From Spirodela intermedia (taxonomy: Eukaryota > Streptophyta > Magnoliopsida > Alismatales > Araceae), in the NCBI GenBank assembly GCA_902729315.2, contig LR746265.1, positions 8,179,392 to 8,243,391 of the forward strand: a stretch of 64,000 bases of DNA, given 5' to 3'. The notes beneath the pieces are model-generated. The model made no database searches. It was given only the letters and a program-made list of their open reading frames with translations, and had not been told where the DNA came from. Position 1 is the first letter of the stretch, and each line of letters opens with the position of its first letter. A program made the translations under genes and the position numbers. Below, one piece after another: positions 47,833 to 58,588 of the stretch.

Positions 47833-49489
47833 ATGGGAAGCCTGGACGCTAACTGCAACGCTTCTCCCAGAGGGTTCAGCCCTCTGGATATCGACGATTT
47901 CCGCCAGCAAGCCCATCAGACCATTGAGTTCATCTGCGAGTACTACAAGGGCATCGAGAGCCACCCCGTCGTCCCCCAGGTGGAGCCCGGCTATCTCCGC
48001 CGTCTCCTCCCCGAGTCCCCCCCCGCCCAGCCCATGCCGTTCGCCAAAGTGCTGAGCGAGGTCCAGGCCACCGTCTTCCCCGGCATGACCCACTGGACCA
48101 ACCCCAACTTCTTCGCCTACTTTCCCGCCACGCTGTCGTCCGCCGCCCTGTGCGGCGACCTGCTTGCCTCCGCCTTGAACCCCGTGGCCTTCAACTGGCT
48201 CTCCTCGCCCGCCGTTACCGAGCTGGAGAGCCTCACGCTGGACTGGCTGGCCCAGCTGATCCGACTCCCCAAGGGCTTCCTCTTCTCCGCCGGCGGCGGC
48301 GGGGTGCTCCAAGCCACCACCAGCGAGGCCATCCTGTGCACCCTGGTGGCGGCCCGGAAGATGGTGCTGGAGCGCGCCGGCCACGACGGCGCCGACAAGC
48401 TCGTGGTCTACGCCTCCGATCAGACCCACTCCACCTTCGCCAAGGCCTGCAAGATCGCCGGCATCGCACCCGCCAACATCCGGATCATTCCCACGGCCCG
48501 GGAAGACTTGTTCTCCCTTCGACCCGACTCGCTGCGGGCCGCCATGGAGGCTGACACGGCGGGTGGCTTGCTCCCCGCCTACGTGTGCGCCACGGTCGGC
48601 ACCACCTCCTCCACCGCCGTCGACCCGGTGGCGGGGCTGGCCGAGGCGGCCAGCCGATTCGGCGCCTGGGTGCACGTCGACGCGGCGTACGCGGGCAGCG
48701 CCTGCGTCTGCCCCGAGTTCCGCCACCATCTAGACGGGGTCGACCGGGTCGACTCCATCAGCATGAGCCCCCACAAGTGGCTCCTCACGGGTCTCGACTG
48801 CTGCTGCCTCTGGGTGCGGGACCGCGCTCGGCTCACCACCTCGCTCTCCACAGATCCCGAGTACCTCAAGAACCGCGCCACCGAGTCCGGGGCGGTCGTC
48901 GACTATAAGGACTGGCAGGTACAGCCCTCTTCCTTCCGTCACCCCTCTCCAACAGCGAAAATTCCCGTGTTCTGCGGGAATTCCCATTGATTCCCGATTC
49001 AAATATCGGTCGTCCCCACTTCCAACGCCGCCCACATCTAGAGTCTGATCTCTTTTCTTCTGGCAGCAGATCGGAACCGGCCGGCGGTTCAGAGCACTGA
49101 AACTGTTCATGGTGATGAGGTGTTACGGCACCGCGAACCTGCAGTCGCACATCGGGAGCGACGTCCGGATGGCCCGGGGCTTCGAGGAGATGGTCGCCGC
49201 CGAACCCCGGTTCGAGGTGGTCGTCCCCCGGCGGTTCGCTCTCGTCTGCTTCCGCATGCGGCCGCGCCGCGTCGGCGCAGACGGCGAGGCGGAGGCGGAC
49301 GCAGCGAACCGCAGGCTTCTGGAGGAGGTGAACAACAGCGGCGGGATCTACGCCACCCATACGGTCATCGGGGGGATGTACGTCATCCGCTTCGCGGTGG
49401 GCACCACGCTGACCCAGGAGCGGCACGTCAAGGTGGCCTGGGAGCTCTTCCGGGACAAAGCCGAAGCCGCCTGGGAAGCTGTCCAGTGA
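47833..49489 (+). CDS. Aromatic L-amino acid decarboxylase (tyrosine/tryptophan decarboxylase family), two exons
   Basis: Exon 1 is 47833-48918 (362 codons) and exon 2 is 49070-49489. The 151-base intron has GT...AG ends and falls in phase 0 within the DYKDWQ|I stretch, giving 501 aa, the usual family length. This group II PLP enzyme converts tyrosine, dopa or tryptophan to the amine, normally in the cytosol. Visible catalytic residues are His199 (ring stacking), Asp283 in HVDAAYAG (pyridine nitrogen) and Lys315 in PHKW (Schiff base). Tyr358 in VVDYKDW of the mobile loop predicts a decarboxylase; aldehyde synthases have Phe there. At the position I match to the Ser/Gly thought to influence phenolic versus indolic substrate choice, the gene has Cys (MRCYG), so the substrate is uncertain. 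Exon 1 is strongly GC-rich, and many shadow frames overlap it. The frame is intact. Confidence 0.93.
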
Positions 49490-50129
49490 CCATTTGATCG
49501 GATTAGATTCTTTATAACCTAAAAGAAAGTAAATTTCGTATTCAGTCCTGATTCCATTATCATGTCCCTTCCTAAGGACACTCTTCCCCTTCGTCTTTGT
49601 GATTTCGAGGGTACGATACCACTGTAATCACCAATCGTCAAGATGCAAACAATCCAAGCTGAATGGCCAAAATACTGTCAACCTTCTCGACTTTTACTCT
49701 TTCACGATGCTCCAATTGGATCTAGGACATGTCACTCTTGTAACTGAGCACAATTTATGTAAAATCTACCCGGAGAAGGAGGTGGCTATAGCCATATGAT
49801 TTTTAGCTTCTTTATTTTATCTGTTTCATAACTCTGAAACAGATAATGTTTGTTTCTACACTTTATCTAAAATCTACATTGTATGTTGATATTATACACT
49901 ATTCTCTTCAACTAGCACAGTACGTATTTCTCCACAAATGTGGTACAACAAAGTCACAATTGAATTAGGTCATATGCATGTTAATTATGTTTCTCTTGGA
50001 TCATTAGATGTTATGACTGATAATGTTTCCTAACCATTAGAACCATTTATATGATCAGTTACAAAATAAAACTGTGGTACTATCTCTTGTAATGTCATTG
50101 GAATTAGACCTTTCATCTTTAGAAGTGAA
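49490..50129. other. 3' region of the decarboxylase and AT-rich spacer
   Basis: It should hold the transcript end. AT-rich words follow, but I cannot single out a poly(A) signal. No other gene is seen. Confidence 0.4.
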
Positions 50130-51790
50130 GGGCAGAAAAAGGTTGAATTAAATGATTTATTTCCTCATGAATATATTCTTGCCTTGCATAGTAAACTCAC
50201 ACCATGGTATGCACATATAGTCAATTATTTAACAATTGGTAAAATCTCATCACAGTGGGAAAAAGATGAATGCGAATGATTCTTTACTCATGTTCAATAT
50301 TATTTTTGGGTTGACTGTAATTTATTTCATCTAGATTCAGATCAAATTTTACGAAGATGCATTCATGAGAAAGAACAATTTCAAATTTTAAAACATTGTC
50401 ATTCTTATAGATGTGGGTGTCATTTTGTAGGCAAGAAAACAACAGCAAAATTTTACAATGTGATTTCTATTGGCTATCTTTATTTAAAGATGTTCACACA
50501 TTTTATAGATAATATATCAAATGTCAGGCTGCTATTAATATTCAAAAATAAAATTTAATGCCTTTAAAATCAGTAATTGTAGAAATTTTTAATGTTTATG
50601 ACATTGATTTTATGGGACCCTTTCCTTCACCTTGAGGCTATGAATATATTTTGTTATTTGTTGATTATGTGTCAAAGTGGGTAGAAGTTATTCCAACAAG
50701 GACAAATGATCATAAAGTAGTTATCCAATTTGTCCAGAGTAATATTTTTATACGATTTAGATGTGTTAAAGTAATAGTTAGTGATGAAGGAACTCATTTT
50801 GCTAATCATCACTTTACAATTTTACTTAAAAAATATGGTGTTGATCATAGGATAGCTACCCCATATCATACTCAAACAAATGGTCAAGCAAAACTAGCCA
50901 ATAGAGAAATAAAAAGTATTTATAGAAAGTTGTCTACTTTATAGAAAGTTGTCTCTCCCAATAGAAAGATTAGTCTAAAAAATTAAATGATGCATTATGA
51001 GCATATAGGACAACATACAAAGCTCTTTTAGGTGCATCACCTTATAGATTAGTTTATGAAAAATCGTGTCATTTACTAGTGAAAATTCAACACCATGCAT
51101 ATTGGACTATTAGGAAGCTTAATATGGATACAGAAAAAAAAAGGTCATAAGACATTTTTACAATTGTATGAATTAGATGAAATTTGTAATGAAGCTTATG
51201 AGGATTCTCTGATTTATAAGGCTAAAGTTATGGATTTCCATGATAGACATATCATTAGAAAAATCTAGAACTAGGATAAAAAGTTTGGTTGTACAATTCT
51301 AGATTAAAATTATTTTTCTGAAAAATTAAGATCTAAGTGAGACAGTCCATATCTTCTTGAGACTATTGATCAATATGGGGCAGCAATGATCAAAGATTTG
51401 AATATAGGTGTAAGTTTTAAACATAATGGGTATCGGCTCAAAACATACTTAGAACCTGAACAAGAGAAAGAAATTGAGAGAATAGATTTGTTAGAATTGA
51501 TTTAAGCTCACATGTGTCTAGCTGAACACATTAAACTTAGTGCTAATGGGGAGGTAACCTAATAATTTTATTTTTTCATAATTTAATTTATGTTTTCTAC
51601 TTAATAAATTTAGAATTCAGTTGCTCCTTATTTCATTTCAATCTTATGTCATAAATTTATTTTTTATCATGTTATACTTGCTGATTTATGAGTATACATC
51701 TTTTGCTTCACAGTTTAATTTGATAATATATTTCATGTCATTGAGGACAATTTGGATTTTAATTGGGGGGGAGGAAAGAAAATTCAATTA
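50130..51790 (+). mobile_element. Athila-like Ty3/gypsy pol relic
   Basis: Degenerate frames read as the linker after RNase H (LFPHEYILALHS, then PWYAHIVNYL), the integrase zinc site (50330-50450) and the integrase core with VDYVSKWVE (open part 50651-50944). A later AYRTTYKALLGASPYRLVYE stretch (about 50999-51060) follows. Near 51738-51777, CATTGAGGACAATTTGGATT followed by a G-run and GAGGAAAG matches the non-coding phrase found after pol in Athila-type elements. Many stops are present and no LTR is attached. Confidence 0.8.
50651..50944 (+). pseudogene. Integrase core fragment of the Athila-like relic
   Basis: The fragment holds two of the three catalytic acidic positions in context: the Asp of VSDEGTHF, and the Glu expected in the HTQTNGQAKLANREIK stretch, where the usual GQAE reads GQAK. 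So the catalytic Glu appears to be replaced by Lys. The frame opens after an upstream stop and ends at TAG. Confidence 0.8.
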
Positions 51791-52312
51791 GAATTATCAC
51801 TTGAATAATTAGTATAGAAGGAAATTTTAAAACTAGTCTTGATGAATTCATAAATTTCTACATTTTTCCTACAGGATGGTAAATTCATTTAAGTATAAAG
51901 GTTAAAGTGTGTTAGATTTAGTGACTTCAAGAGATAAAAAATATATATATAGTACATTGATGGATGAAATATTTTTAGAATCTATCTTGATGATCATGAT
52001 CCATATGTTATGAATTCTCATTTTGAATTAGTAGGAATCATGAAGTTGGATATGATGAGTTTGAAATTGTATTAAAACTATTGGAAGCTAGACATTCTTA
52101 GCATGAAGAATCTTAAGTAGTTGACTATTTGTCTTATGTATATATGAAAAAAAATAAATCCATCATATGGTAGAGTGTAAGACCCAACTCACGAAAAAAA
52201 ATATACATATATGGAGATTAGTCAAAAAAATTATTTTAAAGAAAGTGTGACTGTCAATTTAGTCACTTATCGATAGTTACTCTTGGATTAGTCTCCTTCA
52301 AGTATCTAACTA
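51791..52312. other. AT-rich spacer between two gypsy relics
   Basis: No gene is recognised. The sequence may be the decayed 3' side of the Athila-like element. Confidence 0.4.
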
Positions 52313-53152
52313 ATCCTTGGAAACTCTAATATGAGGGTCTAGGGGTATTAGATCTAGGGGCTTGTGGGGTGCTAAGCTGTGTGCGATCTCGAAGGGGCTC
52401 ATGCTAGTGGTACGATTGGTCGAAGAGTTATAGGCAAACTCGGCGCATGGTATGATTAGATCCCAAGTGGTCAAGCTCTCGCCGACTAATGACCGAAGTA
52501 GATTCCCTAAGTTACGATTGACAACTTTGGTCTGGCCGTCAATCTGTGGGTGGTAAGCAGTAGAGAACTTGAGCTTAGTCCCAAGTAAGCTCCAAAGAGT
52601 CCTTCAGAAGTGGCTGATAAATCAGACGTCACGATCTGAGACTATGGACTTGGGTAGTCCATGAAGGCGCACAATCTCTCTAAAGTAGAGGCTAGTGACC
52701 TTGGAGGTGTCGGAGGTTTTCGAACATGGCATGAAGTGTGCCATCTTTGAAAACCTATTGACGACCACCATGATTGAGTTGTGTCGTCGTGTAATGTGCG
52801 GGAGTCCCAAAACGAAGTCTATGCTAACATCCTCCCATGGACGGGTTGGCATTGGAAGTGACGTGTAGAGTCCAGCATTCTTCTTTACCTGCTTGGTGAG
52901 TGCGCACACTCGACACTGAGCAATGATGTTCCGTACATCACGCTTGAGGGTCAACCAGTAGAACTGGTACATGACCGCTGCGATGGTCTTATCGTGACCA
53001 AACTGGCCAGATAGACCTCCTATGTGACATTCCCAAGTGAGGAAGTCACAGAGAGATGTGCCTGGAACGCATAGTCTGCCTCTAAAGAACATACATCTGT
53101 TGACCACAAGGAAGTCTTTATGATCTCGGGATGGACCCTCCGAGAGTGCTCG
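52313..53152 (-). mobile_element. Chromovirus integrase fragment, minus strand
   Basis: The main open part is 52622-53209 minus. It has the zinc site (ECHIGGLSGQFGHDKT, CRVCALTK), the start of the catalytic core (DFVLGLP) and IVSDRD. Beyond a stop the match continues to about 52313, with the same CTAATACCCCTAGACCCTCA phrase as the element at 16.37 kb. It is the same family as the 6.1-20.7 kb chromovirus and keeps the piece of core that element has lost. Both ends are abrupt, with no LTRs. Confidence 0.88.
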
Positions 53153-53324
53153 TACTATATATTTATTTATTTTTCCAACTTGAAGGCATTCAAATGAATT
53201 TGGGTTCACCTTGAATCTGAGTTTTGTTCAGAGGGGCCTTCTCTCTTAATCTCTTTCTGCTCTTTTCATCTTATTTATTAAATTGCTAAGAAACAAGAAG
53301 TCTTGCTCACTTTGCTGAGAAAAC

Positions 53325-53530
53325 TCTTTTTAGTTCTCTCTTTCTCTCCTCTCTCTCTCTCTACCCACAAATGGTTGCAGCCTTGCTTTCTTACTAAGTT
53401 GATTCCATCTCCATCGCTTACTTAGTCCCATTTCATCATAGAGAACCCTTTTTAGTTCTCCCTCTCTCTCCATCTCTCTCTATACACACAAAGGGTTGCA
53501 ACCTTGCCTTCTTAGTAAGTTAGTTCCCCT
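53325..53530 (+). repeat. Two-unit direct repeat of about 115 bp
   Basis: TTTTTAGTTCTC, a CT-rich run, ACAAA-GGGTTGCA/ATGGTTGCA and CTTAGTAAGTT/CTTACTAAGTT occur in the same order twice. No coding role is apparent. It lies just 3' of HyPRP copy 4. Confidence 0.7.
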
Positions 53531-53625
53531 TAATCTTCTCTCTAGCCCCGGTTTGGTTCTCTACTTTGTATAAGGCAATCCTTCTACAGAGGTGGATCTG
53601 TCTCCGTCCTCAATATCTTCGCCAA

Positions 53626-54012
53626 CTAAGGACAAGCGAACCCAATCGGCAGGGTCAGCCCACAGAGATTCAGCAGAAGCTTGATATCGCCTGGGATGCT
53701 GATGTTGATACCCAGGATGTTTGCCTTGATCGCAATGCAAAGGCATGAAGCAGCCTGGTTCGCTGACAGGGTCTTGATGATAGTACAGCAGAGCCCGTTA
53801 GGATTTCCGAGACCGAGGAATTTCAGGATGGTGAGCACTGGAGCGCAAATGGCTAGGGATATTATGTTAATAACACATCTCAGAATCGGAAAGGCTGGCG
53901 GAGGAGGTGCAGGCACCGGTTCCGGGCTAGGGGTTTGGCCAGAAACTAGTGTAAAGAAGAGCAAATGGAAGATGAGTAGGAGTGCAGCTTTGACATGAGA
54001 GTTTGAAGCCAT
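53626..54012 (-). CDS. Hybrid proline-rich protein (HyPRP copy 4)
   Basis: This single-exon minus-strand gene encodes 128 aa. Residues 1-25 are the signal peptide ending in VSG, 26-45 a proline-rich linker with four prolines in a row (36-39), and 46-128 the complete eight-cysteine domain ending in ACP. It is nearly the same protein as copy 1 (3474-3845) apart from a linker longer by about five residues. It lies in an inverted duplicate of that region, so the two are recent paralogues. The position matching copy 1's TATA box reads CTATGA, so expression may differ. It is expected to be secreted to the wall. Confidence 0.92.
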   Translation of the reverse strand: MASNSHVKAALLLIFHLLFFTLVSGQTPSPEPVPAPPPPAFPILRCVINIISLAICAPVLTILKFLGLGNPNGLCCTIIKTLSANQAASCLCIAIKANILGINISIPGDIKLLLNLCGLTLPIGFACP

Positions 54013-55640
54013 AATGAGGCTGATACTAAACCAGCTAAGAGCGGAGAATTAAAGGAATGAAGGGGCAATGCTGCTGGCCAGTGTGTGCTTGAATGGTAGA
54101 AACGCAGGTGCTCTCATAGAGTTGGTTCTAACGGAAGCGAGGGATACCCATACCGAGAGTTGCTTTCGTCATAATCCCACAAATTCAACGGACAGTTGGC
54201 TGCTGGAATTGACTTGATTCGTTGTTGGACTTCCCGTTTGTTCTAAAGTCTACATTTCTTAATCTTACGAAACCTTTCATCTTCTCATTTATTGGAACGC
54301 AGGCAGCTACATCTGCTTGAACTCGAAATCTGTCCGATTAGGTGGGTATTGGGTTTCTGATCGCGTGTCGAAAGCTGGACTGAAACTTCAAGGCTCTTGC
54401 AAAAACTGACCTTCGAAGATAATAAAGAGAATTATTGACGAGGATGATGAAGAAAACCTGTATGAGTCCAGAAAAAAGTATGTTTTACGTACACGCATTC
54501 CGTATCAATTTTGCTACATGTCTTTAGTTAGATGAAGTATTTCGGACTCTCACAAAGATGCATCCTCGACATGAGTGGAGAGATGCGAATTGAAGACTGG
54601 CACAGAGGAGTTTACTGCTTTAACCTAACGTTAGTGGACGTATGTATTTTACATGCAAAAACCTGACCACTCTGGATAAACGTTCGCATTATCCTTTCAT
54701 ACGGCGAAATAACAACTCCTGTAATCAACGTCCTCAAGGATCCATTACAGTTGATGAACGAATTAATGGTTACAACAACCTTGGCGAGAAGACCATCAGA
54801 AATTGGCGTGATTAATGCTGTCGTGTGTCAGTTTCTAATAGGCAACCATCAAGTAGGCATGATTTAAGAAATCGAAAGGCAACTTGTTCAGACCTAGTTG
54901 AGGTCGTTAATGCTTACGATCACATCCATAGCTGATATGCATAACGTGGAAATGTGTTAGCTACCTCTTCCGGCTGCCAACATTTTATTGGACGAAACTG
55001 GATGTAATGCTTAGTAATGCCGTGCATCTCCGCACATCGCTTTCTGTAAATTAGTCAAAAGTGTTACCCAATAGCAGGTTAGGGGAAGCAATGTCACGCA
55101 TCGCTTTATGTTGGCCATCCCAACATAATCTGAAGAAAACTTGCTGAATATGATAATCACGGAGGATAAATATAATTTTCTGTCTAAACTACTGGAAAGG
55201 CGGTTGCCCCAGAGTAAACAATGTTAATGAGAAAATGAAAAAAGCATGTTTGAATATTATCTAAGTTTCGGTTCTAAGAGACTAAGTGGAAAAAGTTCTT
55301 CCAAGTCACTTTCACCCTCTAATAAAACCTGTGTGAAATCAAGTTACACTGCTAGTTTTACCTTTTTGCCTTATTGAATGGCAACAAACTCCATTGATTA
55401 GGGACTAATTTGCTTCTTCCATTACCATATTTCCCTGTCTGAGATGACAAGATGAGCAACTGCAAATAGGATAGATTTCTGTGATAAGCTGCGTGACTAT
55501 GATTTTCATGTCTGTTTCATATGGTCAATGCTCCAATGGGCATGATTTAAGAAACTGAAGGCAACTTGTTGAGACCTAGCTAAACTTAGTGGTGGTTGGG
55601 CCAATCATTCTTGATGAGTCATGAACGAGGAATATATCTC
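54013..55640 (-). repeat. Inverted duplicate of the 1.75-3.47 kb region
   Basis: Upstream of HyPRP copy 4, the minus strand follows the flank of copy 1, including AATTGACTTGATT-type words and the diverged tandem repeat near 55081-55230. Divergence is higher than in the coding region. No additional gene is seen. Confidence 0.65.
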
Positions 55641-55830
55641 AAAGAACTATATTCTACTAGAAGCGATTGCAACACATTTGTTGTGATCATCACCACACAC
55701 ATCACGACTCTTTGTGATTTTCTTCAGCCGATGTATTTAATTTTATTTCTCCCAAGCTGAGAGTTTGCACAGATGTGGGACCATGGGGATCCAAGGGAGA
55801 GGAGAATGGGAGCATGGGAGTATGGGGGAT

Positions 55831-57467
55831 TGATAAGTCTTCATTATCATGAGTTAATAATTAGTAAATAATATAGTTTTAATCTTAACTCATGATAAAT
55901 AGCCTTATATTTGTGTTAAAATGTGAAAAGTGGTTTTCAGTTGATTAACATGAATTTTTGGGTAATTATATAATTTTATATGATTTTTACAGTCTTACTT
56001 TTGAGATAAATGAAGGAAAAGAAATTAAAATAAAAATATAGTAAAAATGAGGGGGGGGCGCCAGTCAATTGGGCCTACAAGCAGGTCGAAAATACAGTTG
56101 GGCAGGAGCTGCGAGCAGGGCTCAAGCAGCTTGAACCAATGGGGGCACGTGTGTGTCACTCCCCTTCCATGTCACTAGTGGTCAGCTAACTGTGGGGCAA
56201 GGAATGGTCATACACGTGCAAGAAAGGGACTTGATCAAGAATGTAATATTACTTTATATTCATCAGAAATGTGGTGCACAACCGATGTGGGACTAAACCC
56301 ACGTCACCTTCCCCAGAAAGGGCGGGCAACTAGCATGGGTTTGAATCCTCCTAGAACCAAAACTCATATTATTTTATCTGATTATCGTGACTTTTCTACA
56401 GATCGCCGATGAAGGATTAAGCAACTAGAATCACTAGATCATCGGCAAAAATCTCATAAATGAAATTTGCCGAGCATTGATACTAAAATTATTGAATGAT
56501 TCGTGATAAAAAGATCATGAATCCATTGAGTAAAGCATCTCTAATTGATCAACAAACAAGTCGTTGTCGAGGATGATCCGTCGGGAGACGAGTTGCCACC
56601 TCCTAAGAGCGTACCAGATGTGATGAAAAGCCTCCTCTTGCTACGCAGACCTAAGGATGAAGCTCCTTGACATGTGCCCTACCTCCATCTAGCTCCTCTC
56701 TATCGGGTGACAACTGTCGAAGAGTCGCAATGTCGCTATTTTTCTACTTCATTGGGTGACAGCCACCAAAGATGACTCGGCGACTCATTTCATTGATCTC
56801 TAGACTTCGCAAGGAGATCTAGAGATTGCCCATACTGTCCTTGTCCAAAGAGAGCCTTCAAGGCCATAGACACTGCATGACAATTCTCCTAAATGCTCAG
56901 GATTTTGGTGCATTGCCGACACATCGCCACCATGACGTCAGAACTCTGTTTTCCTGCTTTCAACTTACTTTACGCTTTATTTAGTGATAATTTATAATTT
57001 ATGTGATTTTAATTTACCAAAATATACCTCGTTCAATTACGATTCTTTCGGCTTTTATAGATCTTAATTTGATCAATTAAATCGTCTATAATCTCTTACG
57101 TAAGAATCACTGGGCGAAACTCTATTTCTGCCTAATTTGTGTTCACTGGGCACTGACGTCCTCTTGATGTAAGCACCCTTATTTTCCTTTTTCATGAATT
57201 TTAAATATATTTCCTTTTCATTTCCTAGTATAAAATTCATATAAAATAGTGTTATTTGAGGAAAATTCTGAATAATTACCAAATATTATATTACATGCTT
57301 GTGATTGACCTGGAAAATGACTGCTATTTTTTGGAAGTTTTATTAAACTATAATTGATATATTTGTTCAGAAATACTTCTAAATATTTGAAAAATTATAT
57401 TTCCTAGTTTTATAAATTTTAGATTTTAGATTTGTGTGATTTAATATACAATGACTAAACCATGTCA
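55831..57467 (+). mobile_element. LTR of the 1.6-kb LTR family, copy D (with primer site)
   Basis: The 1637-bp unit starts TGATAAG and ends CATGTCA. Unlike A-C it is followed by a primer-site-like sequence and about 160 bases of internal sequence, so it is a 5' LTR. The hairpin is at 55831-55911. No clean target duplication can be tested, because the 3' end of the element is missing. Confidence 0.85.
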
Positions 57468-57472
57468 AATTT

Positions 57473-57490
57473 TGGCACTGTTGTCGAAGA
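57473..57490 (+). other. Decayed primer binding site, Asp-tRNA type
   Basis: TGGCACTGTTGTCGAAGA stands five bases after copy D. It differs from the TGGCGCCGTTGCCGGGGA site typical of Athila/Tat gypsy elements only by C-to-T or G-to-A changes, as expected for decay of methylated DNA. Confidence 0.7.
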
Positions 57491-57631
57491 TGTATTGCAT
57501 AATATTTAGTATTTTTTATTTTTCTCTTAGAGTACACAAAAAAAAAATTAACTCTTATTTTATTTTCTTCTTACTGAAATTTTTTTTTTAGAAAAAGAAA
57601 ATGAAAAAAAGCAAGACAAGGACTAGAGTGA

Positions 57632-58588
57632 TGTAGGACAGGGCGAGAACCCCCTGTACTTGATCAATGAAACTCAAGACTCAGGATGGGGTAGTCAGTC
57701 CGATTTGATAAGAATGTTTGCACCCTAGACTCTAGGTCTGACCACATAACCTAAGCACAAGCAGAAGTACCAATATGCATGATCAACCTAGGATAAACCG
57801 GGAAAACACTCGACGATGGTAAGTGTGAGGCCCTCTTTGTCCACGTCCAGACAGACAACTGAACTGTCGTCGTGAAGTAGCCTAAGGCTGCAGCTCACAA
57901 CTGTGATGAGTCTGGCACAACGTCGGAAGTCACGATGTGATAACCTATCCTATCCAGTCTACATGCTCTTGATGGTGGTAGAGACGAGTCGAGAAAACCC
58001 TTCGAAAGATAATTAAACTTCAGTAAGAAGGGGTATAGAGCTAACATTCAAGGCTGTGTAGCCTGGTGGGTCGTGAAGGAGTAGAGATCTGACGAAGGCA
58101 AGAATGTCTGGTGAAGAGCGATGCTCAGCGTCAACAGTCGGTCTTGATTGAGAGTCACCGTAGCCGTCATCATAAGGCATGGCACGGTCGACGTGGGCGT
58201 GGGCCCACTGGTAGGCTGAAGGGCACACTAGTGGGTGCATGCAGCAAGCCACGCGGCGGTCTTAGGGCACGTGAATGATGGTGCCGGGTGGGTGTGTGGG
58301 CAGCAAGAACCAACGTGCGGGGTGCGTGCAGTGGCGGTGCTTCAGCAGGAATGCTGAGCATCAGCGGCACTTCAGCGGGAAGGCCGAGTGTTAGCGGCGC
58401 TTCGCTGGGAATGCCGAATGTCAGCGGCGCTTCGGCAGGAATGCCGAGTCTCAGTAGTGCTTCGGCAAGAAGGTCGAGCGACAGCGGTGCTTCGCTAGGA
58501 TGCCGAACGTCAGTAGCTCTCTGCTGGGAATGCCGAACGTCAGTGGCACTTTGGCAGAAAGGTCGACTGTCAGCGGCGCTTTGCCGAG
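57632..58588 (-). repeat. Reversed chromovirus LTR, first part, with minisatellite
   Basis: From ATGTAGGACAGGGCGAGAAC onward this is the reverse complement of the chromovirus LTR end. It continues to about 58330, where a minisatellite takes over. Copy E interrupts it at 58589, and the rest resumes at 60209. Confidence 0.88.
58333..58588 (+). repeat. GC-rich minisatellite, unit about 30-36 bp
   Basis: About eight units of the form GGAATGCCGAG-x-GTCAGCGGCGCTTCGG occur. The same site in the complete chromovirus LTRs (about 7375-7400) holds only one unit, so this is an expansion. It continues after copy E at 60209-60262. Confidence 0.88.

Noticed and set aside
47791-48729. A 312-codon open frame on the minus strand over the decarboxylase
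   Set aside because: It is the antisense shadow of the GC-rich first exon. The Gly/Ala-rich composition has no domain, while the plus strand encodes an intact known enzyme.
58333-58588. Regularly spaced repeats resembling a CRISPR array
   Set aside because: Units are contiguous without unique spacers and the DNA is plant nuclear, so it is a minisatellite.
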